Positions 1 to 12,607 of a stretch of 64,000 nt of DNA are shown piece after piece. Within the stretch, counting starts at the first letter, position 1. The number at the start of each line of letters is the position of its first letter. The stretch comes from VRUE01 sp963774555. Lineage in GTDB: Bacteria > Actinomycetota > Thermoleophilia > Solirubrobacterales > 70-9. The stretch is from NCBI GenBank assembly GCA_963774555.1, contig CAVZFL010000002.1, positions 1 through 64,000 on the forward strand, read 5' to 3'. The notes below the pieces were generated by a model that worked only from the letters and a program-made list of their open reading frames with translations, ran no database searches and had not been told where the DNA came from. Made by a program: the position numbers and the translations under genes.

Positions 1-26
1 GGAGGCGGCAGTCTAGCATTGGGCCG

Positions 27-1192
27 GTGGCGGACCTGACGCGCAACGCGGTCGATGTGCTGCCGGCGGGGATGCTGGAGGAGCAGCTCGACGCCGGGCG
101 GCCGCTGCGGGTGAAGCTCGGGATCGACCCGACCACGGCCGACATCCACCTCGGCCACACGGTCGTGCTGGAGAAGCTGCGCGAGTTCCAGCAGGCCGGC
201 CACAAGGTCGTCCTCATCGTCGGCGACTTCACCGCCCGGGTCGGCGACCCGAGCGGGCGCTCGGCCCAGCGGCCGATGCCCTCGCCGGAGGAGATCGAGG
301 CCAACGCGCGCCACCTACCAGGAGCAGGCCTTCAAGGTGCTCGACCGCGAGCGCACCGAGGTCCGCTTCAACAGCGAGTGGCTGCGGATGGAGCCCGAGG
401 CGCTGCTCGGCCTGCTCGCCCAGACCACGGTCGCCCGCCTGCTCGAGCGCGACGACTTCCAGAAGCGGCTGGCGGCGGGGCGCCGATCGCGGCGCTCGAG
501 CTGCTCTACCCGCTGCTGCAGGGCTACGACTCGGTCGCGGTCGAGGCCGACGTCGAGCTGGGGGGGACCGACCAGAAGTTCAACCTGCTCTTCGGCCGCG
601 ACATCCAGGCCGCCTACGGCCAGAAGCCGCAGTCGATCCTGACGATGCCGATCCTGGTCGGCATCGACGGCGTGCAGAAGATGAGCAAGTCGCTGGGCAA
701 CTACGTCGGCGTCACCGAGGCGCCGGAGGAGATGTTCGGCAAGACTGATGCGGATCCCCGACGAGGCGATGCCCGAGTACTACCGGCTGCTGCTCGGCGG
801 CGAGCGCCCGAGGGCGTGCCGCCCAACGAGGCCAAGCGCGCGCTGGCCGGCGGCATCGTCGAGCGCTTCCACGACGCCGCCGCGGCCGAGGCCGCCGAGG
901 AGCACTTCAACCGGCTCTTCGTGCAACGCACGGCGCCCGACGAGGTCGAGGAGCTCGAGCTCGAGCCCTACCTCGCCGGCGAGAACGGCAGCGTCCACCT
1001 GCCGCTGCTGATGGCCGCCGCCTTCGGGATCAGCTCGAGCGAGGCGCGGCGCCTGATCAAGCAGGGGGGCGTCAAGCTCGACGGCGAGCCGATCCCCGCC
1101 GATACGCTCGATCTCGACCCAGCGCGCGCTCGACGGCCGGGTTCTGCAGGTCGGCAAGCGCCGCTTCCGCCGCCTTCGCTCGGGCGGCCTAG
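27..1192 (+). pseudogene. tyrS: Tyrosyl-tRNA synthetase, interrupted by about five single-base indels
   Basis: TyrS charges tRNA-Tyr with tyrosine in the cytoplasm. The class I signatures are present: HLGH near nt 151-162, KMSKS near 679-693, and a C-terminal S4-like segment (SSEARRLIKQGGVKLDG). The reading frame changes near 308-313, 478-482, 743-746, 803-808 and 1118-1128. Joining the frames gives a continuous protein with family-like sequence throughout, for example TYQEQAFKVLDRERTEVR, APIAALELLYPLLQG and MRIPDEAMPEYYRLLL. The start is the GTG at 27. The exact 3' end is uncertain; a TAG at 1190-1192 fits the expected RRF-type C-terminus. Because TyrS is normally essential and the indels lie in GC runs, I infer sequencing or assembly error rather than true decay. 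Confidence 0.85.
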
Positions 1193-1218
1193 GCAAACCG
1201 CCGCCGCAGCGCTATACT
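1190..1218 (+). promoter_or_regulatory. Possible rRNA operon promoter
   Basis: TATACT at 1213-1218 resembles a -10 box. TAGGCA 17 bp upstream (1190-1195) matches four of six -35 positions. It lies at the end of tyrS and about 255 bp before the 16S gene, a sensible place for an rRNA promoter. The match is weak and untested. Confidence 0.3.
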
Positions 1219-1301
1219 CCCGCGTCCTTCTGGGGAAGGCCCTGTGCCTGGCCCGTGCGTGAAGAGCGGCGAGTCCCGCCGCGAAGGCGCAGCGGTCTTT
1301 G

Positions 1302-3090
<1,789 letters not shown>

Positions 3091-3753
3091 GAGAGACCGC
3101 CAGCGGCAGTCACGCCGTTGTGCGCGCCTCGGTGGACCTTGAAAACTGCACAAGGCCAATATCGAAATCCGCGTAGTGAATTGGGGTAATTTAATTCTGA
3201 CCCGCACACTTGGTGTGTGGGTCGCTCACCGTCAAGATAGTAAGGGCTTACGGTGGATGCCTTGGCACCAGGAGTCGATGAAGGACGTGGACGGCTGCGA
3301 TAAGCCGCGGTGAGGCGCTGAACAGCCTTTGACCCGCGGATCTCCGAATGGGAAAACCCGGCGCCGGTAATGCGGCGTCATCCCGCGGTGAATACATAGT
3401 CGCAGGAAGGGAACCGGGGGAACTGAAACATCTAAGTACCCCGAGGAATAGAAATCAACCGAGACTCCCTTAGTAGTGGCGAGCGAAAAGGGATCAGCCC
3501 AAACCTGACAGATGTAAGCGGGCACGCGTTGTCTGTCGGGGGTTGTAGGACGTCATGCCCGAGCCGTGCCTGGCTCGGCGGCAGTTACAAAATCAGGTGT
3601 TAGCCGAAGCGAGTGGAACCTCGCACCACAGAGGGCAATCGTCCCGTAGGTGAAAACACACTGATCTGCCGATTGACGTTCCTGAGTAAGACCACACCCG
3701 TGAAACGTGGTCTGAACCTGGGGGGACCACCCTCCAAGGCTAAGTACTACCTG

Positions 3754-3795
<42 letters not shown>

Positions 3796-4367
3796 CACCC
3801 CTGAAGGGGAGTGAAATAGTACCTGAAACCGTAAGCTTACAAGTGGTCGGAGCACCTTCGGGTGTGACGGCGTGCTTTTTGCATCACGAGCCGGCGAGTT
3901 ACTCGTCTGTGGCAAGGTTAAGCGATGAGCGGAGCCGTAGCGAAAGCGAGTCTGAATAGGGCGACACAGTCATGGGCGGTAGACCCGAAACTGAGCGAGC
4001 TATCCATGGGCAGGCTGAAGCGGGGGTAAGACCTCGTGGAGGGCCGAACCGACCTAGGTTGAAAACTGGGCGGATGACCTGTGGATCGGAGTGAAAGGCT
4101 AATCAAGCTCAGAGATATCTGGTTCTCTCCGAAATATATTTAGGTATAGCGTCGAGTATTTGCGTTTCGGCCGTAGAGCACTGTTTGGACTAGGGGCCCT
4201 ACCAGGTTACCGACTTCAGGCAAACTCCGAAGACCGTTACGGTTAACTCGGCAGTCAGTGTGCGGGGGATAAACTTCGTACGCAAAAGGGAAACAACCCA
4301 GACCATCAGCTAAGGTCCCCAAGTACTAGCTAAGTGGTGAACGATGTCCGAGTGCATAGACAACCAA

Positions 4368-4408
<41 letters not shown>

Positions 4409-5246
4409 CAGCTCACTGGTCAAGTGTTCGGGCGCGGAGAATTCAACGGGGCTCAAGCTAGTCACCGAAGCTATGGGTGTGCAGGCCTGCGGGCTCTGCA
4501 CGCGGTAGGAGAGCGTTCCAGTTGCGAGAAGCGGATGCGTAAGCCTCCGTGGAGCGGCTGGAAGTGAGAATGCCGGCATGAGTAACGAAAGAGGGGTGAG
4601 ACTCCCCTCCACCGATTGTCCAAGGTTTCCTGAGTAAAGTTCGTCTGCTCAGGGTTAGTCGGGACCTAAGGCGAGGCCGAAAGGCGTAGCCGATGGCCAA
4701 CAGGTTGATATTCCTGTACCACGTCGTTTCCGTTATGACCGATGGGGGGACGGGGAAGGGTAAGGGAACCCAGGCGATGGTTGTCCTGGGGCAAGCACGT
4801 AGCTAGTCGCTGTAGGGAAATCCGCAGCGGCGTTTTGACGCGAGGTGCGATGCCAGCTGGCTTGACCGCCGGCGAGTCCCCGATCCCATGCCTCCAAGAA
4901 AATCCTCTAGGCAGGATTCGCGTGCCCGTACCGATAACCGACACAGGTGGACAAGTAGAACATACTGAGGTGAGCGAGCTAACTCTCGTTAAGGAACTCG
5001 GCAAAATCGTCCCGTAACTTCGGGAGAAGGGACGCCCCGGTAGGGTGAACTCCATACGGAGGGAGCCTGAGGGGGCCGCAGTGAATTGGTCCAACCGACT
5101 GTTTACCAAAAACACAGGCCTCTGCTAAGTCGCAAGACGACGTATAGGGGCTGACGCCTGCCCGGTGCCGGAAGGTTACGCGGACTTGTTAGCACTTCGG
5201 TGCGAAGCAGTGAAGCTAAGCCCCGGTAAACGGCGGCCGTAACTAT

Positions 5247-5983
5247 AGTTGACGAGGTAGTTGTAAAACTCGGCTATATGCTGGAACGCCTGTCCTGAAA
5301 AAGGTGCAGTATCCCGCACTACTCGTACAGCGGGTGCCTTTTGGCGTCCGATAGTCGCTGTACAGTGAAAATGTGTCGGGTGCAGGCAATCAGCAGGAAA
5401 GACTCTGTATCGAGGCGATTCCGACGGACGTCGGATTTCTTCTGTCAGGGTTTGCGCTGGGAGAGGGAAGCTTCATGGTCGTCGCTCGTCGACGCAGCGA
5501 CTACACCGTGAAGTGGAAGCTCTCAGCGGCCTTCAACGTCTCACAAAAGGATCGGGTTCCGCTCGATCTTTTCATGAAGACACTTGGCTGCGGATCGATT
5601 CGCAAGGCTGGAAACGATGGCTGGTATTGGGAGGTCAATCGCCTCTCGGATATTCAGACTCGCATCGTTCCATTCTTCGAGCGGTTTCCGTTGATAGGCA
5701 AGAAGGCTGGGGACTTCGATCGATTCCGTGCAGCCGCGCGGATACTTTCGAGAAAAGACCTCTCATACCAGGACTACGCTGAAGTTCTAGCTCTCCGCGA
5801 AGGAATGAACGGAGGCGGAAAGAGGCGCTACACGATGCAGAGAATCCTCAGAGACTATACGCCGAGCTCACGTTCTGGAGAGAGCGTGAGATGAGATAGT
5901 CCGCTCTCACGGGCGACCGTGAGAGGTGGTCAGAAATGTGCCACCCGCTTCGATGCAGCCGCATCGAAGTAGTAACAACGAGG
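5247..5983 (+). ncRNA. Group I self-splicing intron at 23S position U1917
   Basis: The 737-nt insertion follows U5246 and ends with G5983, as group I introns require. A core can be drawn by hand. P1: exon AACTAT (5241-5246) with GTAGTT (5257-5262), including the splice-site U-G pair. P10: 5248-5250 with exon AAC 5984-5986. P3: 5269-5274 with 5861-5866. P4: 5279-5283 with 5391-5395. P5: 5288-5292 with 5383-5387. P7: 5853-5858 with 5896-5901. P8: 5867-5872 with 5885-5890. P9: 5904-5912 with 5917-5925, closed by a GCGA loop. A further 9-bp hairpin lies at 5948-5969. The insertion site matches the L1917 site known from the Coxiella burnetii 23S intron. The intron carries an endonuclease ORF in the P6 region. 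Confidence 0.93.
5373..5894 (+). CDS. LAGLIDADG homing endonuclease within the 23S intron
   Basis: The ORF encodes 173 aa with one LAGLIDADG-type motif, LSGFALGEG at residues 24-32; Glu31 is the presumed metal-binding acidic residue. A single motif implies action as a homodimer. The protein would cut intron-less 23S genes at the insertion site and may assist splicing as a maturase. The start is GTG 5373; an in-frame stop at 5352 rules out much extension, and no ATG precedes the motif. The ORF overlaps the ribozyme: its 5' end covers the 3' strands of P5 and P4, and its 3' end covers P7 5', P3 3' and all of P8, stopping two bases before P7 3'. Activity is not proven, but the frame is intact. 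Confidence 0.9.
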   Translation: MSGAGNQQERLCIEAIPTDVGFLLSGFALGEGSFMVVARRRSDYTVKWKLSAAFNVSQKDRVPLDLFMKTLGCGSIRKAGNDGWYWEVNRLSDIQTRIVPFFERFPLIGKKAGDFDRFRAAARILSRKDLSYQDYAEVLALREGMNGGGKRRYTMQRILRDYTPSSRSGESVR

Positions 5984-6044
<61 letters not shown>

Positions 6045-6118
6045 CGAGTTGGACGCTGTCTCAACGAGAGGCTCGGTGAAATTAAAGTCTCGGTGAAGAT
6101 GCCGAGTACCCGCAGCTA

Positions 6119-6154
<36 letters not shown>

Positions 6155-6298
6155 TATTGGAGTCTGGGGTATCTCGCTCAGGATAGGTGGGAGACTGTGA
6201 ACCAGCGGCTTTGGCTGCTGGGGAGTCACCCTTGAGATACCACCCTTGGTAGCTCCGGGCTTCTAACACCATGCCGTGATCCGGGTGGTGAACAGTGT

Positions 6299-6336
<38 letters not shown>

Positions 6337-6486
6337 TGTAACGGAGGCGCCCAAAGGTTCCCTCAGCACGGTTGGAAATCGTGCGTAGAGTGTAAAGGCA
6401 ACAAGGGAGCTTGACTGCGAGACCGACGGGTCGAGCAGGAACGAAAGTTGGGCTTAGTGATCCGGCGGTAGCAAGTGGAAGCGCCG

Positions 6487-6529
<43 letters not shown>

Positions 6530-6555
6530 GTTTCCAAGAGTCCACATCGACGAAA

Positions 6556-6597
<42 letters not shown>

Positions 6598-6601
6598 GAG
6601 T

Positions 6602-6684
<83 letters not shown>

Positions 6685-7036
6685 TGCTGTGGGCGTTGGA
6701 GAGTTGAGAGGAGTCATCCCTAGTACGAGAGGACCGGGATGAACGTGCCGCTGGTGTATCTGTTGTCCTGCCAAGGGCATCGCAGGTTAGCTACGCACGG
6801 AACGGATAACCGCTGAAGGCATCTAAGCGGGAAGCCGTCCTCGAGATGAGCTCTCCCATCCCCTTGAGGGAGTAAGACCCCTGGTAGACCACCAGGTTGA
6901 TAGGCCAGCGGTGCAAGCGCAGTGATGTGCTCAGCCGACTGGTACTAATGGGTCGAGGGCTTGACGGATGTTTATTACTTACCCATTGCGGCCTTGTGCG
7001 GTTTTCAAGCTCCACCGGGGCGGTTGTCTCGCAAAA

Positions 7037-7154
7037 TTCCGGTGGTGCATAGCGAAAGGGAAACACCTCTTCCCATTCCGAACAGAGCAGTTAAGCCTTT
7101 CAGCGCCGATGGTACTTGGGGGGCAACCCCCTGGGAGAGTAGGTCGCCGCCGGT
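7037..7154 (+). rRNA. rrf: 5S ribosomal RNA
   Basis: About 118 nt with the conserved CCCATTCCGAACAGAGCAGTTAAG core, GCGCCGATGGTACTTGGGG, and pairing 5'/3' ends (TCCGGTGG with CCGCCGG). It follows 23S by about 70 nt and completes the operon. Confidence 0.95.
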
Positions 7155-7157
7155 TCT

Positions 7158-8420
7158 TCATTCGTTCGAGCCCGACCCCGCCGGTCGGGCTCGAGCTGTT
7201 TTGGTGGCTGATTTGCAGGAGAAAACGGCGTAGGCGGCGGTCGTAGAGAGTCGGGTTGACGTTCCAGCTCTGGGTGTGGCCGGCCTTCGGCGCCACGTGG
7301 TAGGTGACCCAGGCGGGCAGCGCCTCTGCGAATTCCTCGCTGGTCGAGATTGGCACCACTTCATCGTCATCGCCGTGAAAGAGGAGGATCGGCAGGTGGA
7401 AGTCGTCTGGGTGCTCAAGCGCGTCGAGGCTGTCCCAGTCGACGTCGATGCGGGCTCCGATCGCCCACTCGACCGGTAGCGCGGCGAAGCCCGGCAGGCC
7501 CATTTGCTTCGGCGTTGAATTCGAGGATCGCCCTCCAGTTGAGGGCGGGGGCGTCGAGGACGAGGGCGTCGATCCGGTTGGCCAGGGGCGAGCTCTGCAT
7601 GAATTGGACGATCAGGGCGCCCCCCATCGAGTAGCCATCGAGGACGATTTTCTGGGCGCCGCGGTGGAGCGCGTAGCTGCACTGCGGCCTGCAGGTCTCG
7701 CCACTCGGTCTGACCCTGGTGGTGCAGGCCGTCGGGGCTGCTCGGCGCCCCGAGGTCGTCGCGGTAGGAGATCAGCAGCGAGTTGAAGCCAGCGCCGTGC
7801 AGGGTGGGCGCGATGCGCAGGCCGATCTGGCGATCGCCGTTGATGCCGTGGACGACGATCGCCCAGGCGCCGCTGGCCCGACCGGCCCTGCTCTTCGCCG
7901 GGATCTTCCAAGCTGGCATCGGCCCAAGTTCACTCCGAATGTCGACGGAGCGAAAGGCGAGGCCGCGGGTTTCGCGGGGGTCGCCGAAGTAGACGTTGCT
8001 GTCGATTCCCGCCTCGAGCCCAGGGACGAGGAAGCCGTGGACGTCGCTGAGGCGGCGTGTCACGCGATCCTCGCTCTCGCTCAGCACCGGCCCGACGACG
8101 GCGTGCCCGCCGTCCCAGACCAGGCCGTAGACGCCGGGTCGTTCGGTCGGGTCGGAGCGCTTCAGCTCGATCCGGCCGGGGGAGACCGCCTCGATATCGA
8201 CCCGTTCGGACCAGGGGGAGTGATCCGGCACGAGGACGAGCGAGGCGAAGTGCCAGGAGACCAGTGCGCCCACCGCGAGGAGGACGAGCAGGGCAAGGCC
8301 GGCAGCGGCGATGGCACGACGGCGCCGCCACCAGGACCGCCCGTCCACCTCAGCAGCTGCGCGTGGCGAAGCGGTCGACCGCGGAGGACCAGGAGCCCGT
8401 GCTGCGCTTGGGCGCAGCAC
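7158..8420 (-). pseudogene. Membrane-anchored alpha/beta hydrolase, frameshifted
   Basis: The first frame gives a basic N-terminus, one membrane segment (AIAAAGLALLVLLAVGALVSW) and a conserved lead-in domain (WAIVVHGINGDRQIGLRIAP, LLISYRDDLGAPSSPDGLHH). The frame is then lost near 7690. The second frame supplies the nucleophile elbow GYSMGG and LVLDAPALNWRAIL. A third frame from about 7503 supplies the acid and His regions (LFHGDDDEVVP, KAGHTQSWN). All catalytic elements exist, so the two or three indels are probably sequence errors. The 3' end is uncertain because the last frame runs on into antisense 5S. The substrate is unknown. It is downstream of a second hydrolase on the same strand. 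Confidence 0.7.
7166..7200 (+). terminator. rRNA operon terminator
   Basis: A perfect 12-bp stem (7166-7177 with 7183-7194, loop CCGCC) is followed by GCTGTTTT. It lies just after 5S and overlaps the 3' end of the convergent hydrolase gene. Confidence 0.75.
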
Positions 8421-8559
8421 TGCGGCGCCGGCTCTCGCAGGGGCGGGCCGGCGTCTCGACGGGCTCGAGACCGTACTCGCCCAGGGTGGCGAAGTCGATC
8501 GCGAGGTCGACGGCGTCGGCCAGGCGGTCTGTCATCGATGTCTTTGTCGTATCGAACAT
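8350..8559 (-). CDS. Small uncharacterised ORF between two hydrolase genes
   Basis: A 69-aa frame starts at ATG 8559, 11 nt after the stop of the upstream hydrolase. Its first half (MTDRLADAVDLAIDFATLGEYGLEP) looks like a real amphipathic protein. The second half is basic and low-complexity and overlaps the N-terminus of the next hydrolase in another frame. It may be a small protein, or the true N-terminus of that hydrolase separated by an indel. I do not recognise a family. Confidence 0.35.
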   Translation of the reverse strand: MFDTTKTSMTDRLADAVDLAIDFATLGEYGLEPVETPARPCESRRRSAAPKRSTGSWSSAVDRFATRSC

Positions 8560-8569
8560 AGGTTCGACT

Positions 8570-9575
8570 CTACGACTGCTTCCGGACGGCAGGCCGATTT
8601 TGCAGGCGACCTTGCAAATCGTGCCTGGACGCACCCTTCTTGGCCGGCTTTTCGGCGTCGAAGCCGAGGATGAGGGCGGCGGTTTGGGCCGGTTTCTCGA
8701 CTTCGGGCGAGTGCCCGGCGCCGGCGATCAGCTTCGTCTCCACGCCGGGGTCTCCCTGGCGGTAGGCGGCGAGCGATTCGCGGGGGTCGCTGGCGATCTG
8801 CTCCTCGGCGCCCATGATCGCCAGCAGCGGCCTGTGCAGGGCGGCGGCGCGATCGGGGAGCGACTCTTCGCCGGTGTAGTCGTCGAAGGCGTCGTGGGAG
8901 CCGGTGTAGGCGCTGTAGGTCATCTGCTTGACGTCCTCGACGAAGGCGTCGGGGACCGAGAAGCCGGGGGCGAAGGCGATCCTCGAGGCCGTTGCGGATC
9001 GAGAAGTCGGGCTTGATCCGCCACAGCGCCTCGCCGATCACCGGCTTGAACGGCAGTTCGCCGATGAAGCCGACGTCGCCGTAGGAGGTGTCGGGGATGC
9101 TGTCGATCAGCACCATCCGGTCGACCAGCTGCGGCGACTGTTCGGCGAGGGCGATCGCGACCGGTCCGCCGAGCGAGTGGCCGACGACCTCGGCGTGGCT
9201 GACTCCGAGCTGTCCCAGGGCCTGGGCGATGAGATCCGCCTGGTTTTCGATCGAGTAGCCGGAGGCCGGCTTTTCCGAGCCTCCGTGGCCGAGCAGGTCG
9301 ATCGCGACGACGCGGTGGTCGCGGTCGAGCGTCGGGATCACCTTGTCCCACCAGTTGATCGCGCAGGTGAAGCAGTGGATGAGGACGATCGGACTGGCGT
9401 CGCGGGGGCCTTTTTCGACCACCTCCAGCTCGCCGCCGGGAAGATCGAGGATCCGCCCGCCCGGTTCGGTCACCGAGGCCGACTTGGTTTCGTGGTCGAC
9501 GCTGAGCGCATTGAGCCCGAGCAGGACCACGAGCACGACGACCACGCCGATCAGGATCTTCCAGCCTCTCCGCAT
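8570..9575 (-). pseudogene. Alpha/beta hydrolase with N-terminal membrane anchor, one frameshift
   Basis: The N-terminus (MRRGWKILIGVVVVLVVLLG) is a signal anchor, placing the domain outside the cytoplasm. The core has VLIHCFTCAINWWDKVIPTL, the nucleophile motif GHSLGG and, after a frame change near 8970-8990, the C-terminal part with GAGHSPEVEKP carrying the catalytic His. Both halves are collinear, so one indel restores a protein of about 335 aa. It is divergent from murA, only 26 bp away. Substrate unknown; an esterase, epoxide hydrolase or haloperoxidase-like activity would all fit the fold. Confidence 0.75.
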
Positions 9576-9601
9576 CGGGCGTTACCCTAGCCGGAACTTC
9601 C

Positions 9602-10901
<1,300 letters not shown>

Positions 10902-10937
10902 CAGGGCTTTCGCTCCCACTCTCGTAAGGTCCGGCGC

Positions 10938-11930
10938 ATGATCCATCCGATTCCACCGGGCACGCGCGACGTCCTCCCCGAGGAGATGCGGGAGCTGCGC
11001 CGCCTGCACATGGCGATGATCGAGGTCTTCGAAGCGCGCGGCTACGGCGAGGTGGCGACGCCGGCGATCGAGTACGACGAGGTGCTGGCGCGCGGCGACG
11101 GCCGCACCGCCGACTCCGCCTACCGCTTCTTCGACGAGCGCGGCGACCTGCTCGCGCTGCGCTCCGACATGACGGTGCCGATCGCCCGCCTGGTCGCCAG
11201 TCGCTACGCCGGCGCCGAGCCGCCGCTGCGCCTCTGCTACCTGGCCAACGCCTTCCGCGCCGTCCGTCCCCAGCGCGGGCAGATGCGCGAGTTCGCCCAG
11301 GCCGGGGTGGAGCTGATCGGCGCCGCGGCTCCGGACGGGACGGCCGAGGTGGTCGAGGTGCTGGAGGCGACGCTCGACGCCGCCGGGCTCGACCGCGCGG
11401 TGATCGGCCTTGGCGACGCCGATCTCTACCGCCAGCTACTGGCCGAGCTCGGGGTCGGCGAGGAGGCGCGCGACGCGATCCTCGGCCGGCTCGCCGCCCA
11501 CGACCTGGTCGGGCTCGAGGTCGAGCTCTCCGAGCTGGAGGGCATCGGCGACGAGCAGGCCGCCACCTGTATTGCGCTCTCGCAGCTTCGCGGCGGCAAG
11601 GAGGTGCTCGAGGAGGCCCGCTCCCTGGGCGGCGCCGCGGTCGAGCGCGCCACCGCCCGCATCGGCGAGACCTTCGAGGCGCTGGAGGCGCGCGGCGTCG
11701 CCGACCGCGTCCAGATCGACCTCGGCCTGCTGCGCGACCTCGGCTACTACAGCGGCGCGATCCTCGAGGTCTACGACCCGGCGCTCGGGCACGTGCTCGG
11801 CGGCGGCGGGCGCTACGACGAGCTGCTGAGGCGCTTCGGCGTCGACCTGCCGGCGGCGGGATTCGCCCTCTACCTGGAGCGCGTCCACGTCGCCCAGATG
11901 GAGGAGTCGCGAGGCGGTGCGGGCTCGTGA
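10938..11930 (+). CDS. hisZ: ATP phosphoribosyltransferase regulatory subunit
   Basis: HisZ is a catalytically dead histidyl-tRNA-synthetase-like protein that partners short HisG and carries feedback regulation of histidine synthesis. The 330-aa protein has class II synthetase motif 2-like sequence (RLCYLANAFRAVRPQRGQMREFAQAGVELIG) and a motif 3-like region (LGGGGRYDELLRRFG). It lacks the C-terminal anticodon-binding domain. Its stop overlaps the GTG of hisG by 4 nt. The adjacent short-form HisG supports HisZ over HisS. Confidence 0.9.
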   Translation: MIHPIPPGTRDVLPEEMRELRRLHMAMIEVFEARGYGEVATPAIEYDEVLARGDGRTADSAYRFFDERGDLLALRSDMTVPIARLVASRYAGAEPPLRLCYLANAFRAVRPQRGQMREFAQAGVELIGAAAPDGTAEVVEVLEATLDAAGLDRAVIGLGDADLYRQLLAELGVGEEARDAILGRLAAHDLVGLEVELSELEGIGDEQAATCIALSQLRGGKEVLEEARSLGGAAVERATARIGETFEALEARGVADRVQIDLGLLRDLGYYSGAILEVYDPALGHVLGGGGRYDELLRRFGVDLPAAGFALYLERVHVAQMEESRGGAGS

Positions 11931-12607
11931 GCGTCGAGGTTGCGGGCTTGGGCCGAGCCAAGGCCGACGGGCCGCTGAAGCTGGCGGTGCCGCGCGGTGC
12001 TCTGCTCGGCGAGACCCTCGACGCGCTCGACACGATCGGGGTCGACACCAGCGAGGTGCGCGGCGAGTCCCGCTCGCTGATCTTCGAGACCGAGGGGCTG
12101 ACGCTGGTCACGATGCGCCCCTCCGACGTGCCCACCTACGTCGAGGCGGGGGCGGCCGACGTCGGCATCACCGGCAAGGACGTCCTGCTCGAGCAGTCCG
12201 ACCGCGTCGTCTACGAGCTGCTCGACCTCGGCTACGGCCGCTGCCGCATGGTGCTGGCCGGGCGCAAGGGCGACGAGAGCCTGGGCGAGTCCGAGCGCCG
12301 CCTCGGCATGATGCGGATCGCGACCAAGTACCCGCGCACGGCGGAACGTCACTTCGAGGCGACCGGGCGCCAGGTCGAGGTGATCGAGGTCAAGGGCTCG
12401 ATCGAGCTGGCGCCGCTGATCGGCCTCGCCGACGGCATCGTCGACCTCGTCGCCACCGGCCGTACCCTGCGAGAGAACGACCTCGAGGTCCGCGAGGAGA
12501 TCGTCGATTGCACGGCGAGGTTCGTCGCCAACCGGGTGGCGCACAAGCTGCGGGCGCGGGAGGTCGACGGGCTGACGGCGAAGCTGCGGGAGGCGATGGC
12601 GGGGTGA
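11927..12607 (+). CDS. hisG: ATP phosphoribosyltransferase catalytic subunit, short form
   Basis: HisG condenses ATP with PRPP in the first step of histidine biosynthesis. At 226 aa it is the short form lacking the C-terminal regulatory domain, so it needs HisZ from the preceding gene. Recognisable blocks are LKLAVPRGALLGETL, RPSDVPTYVEAGAADVGITG and GLADGIVDLVATGRTLRENDL (PRPP-binding region). The start is the GTG at 11927 overlapping the hisZ stop; the first 15 or so residues are poorly conserved, so a later start is possible. The gene overlaps hisD by 4 nt (GTGA). Confidence 0.93.
   Translation: MSVEVAGLGRAKADGPLKLAVPRGALLGETLDALDTIGVDTSEVRGESRSLIFETEGLTLVTMRPSDVPTYVEAGAADVGITGKDVLLEQSDRVVYELLDLGYGRCRMVLAGRKGDESLGESERRLGMMRIATKYPRTAERHFEATGRQVEVIEVKGSIELAPLIGLADGIVDLVATGRTLRENDLEVREEIVDCTARFVANRVAHKLRAREVDGLTAKLREAMAG

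Noticed and set aside
27..1192. tyrS as a genuine pseudogene
   Set aside because: Five compensating single-base changes leave the protein sequence conserved throughout, which points to sequencing error in an essential gene.
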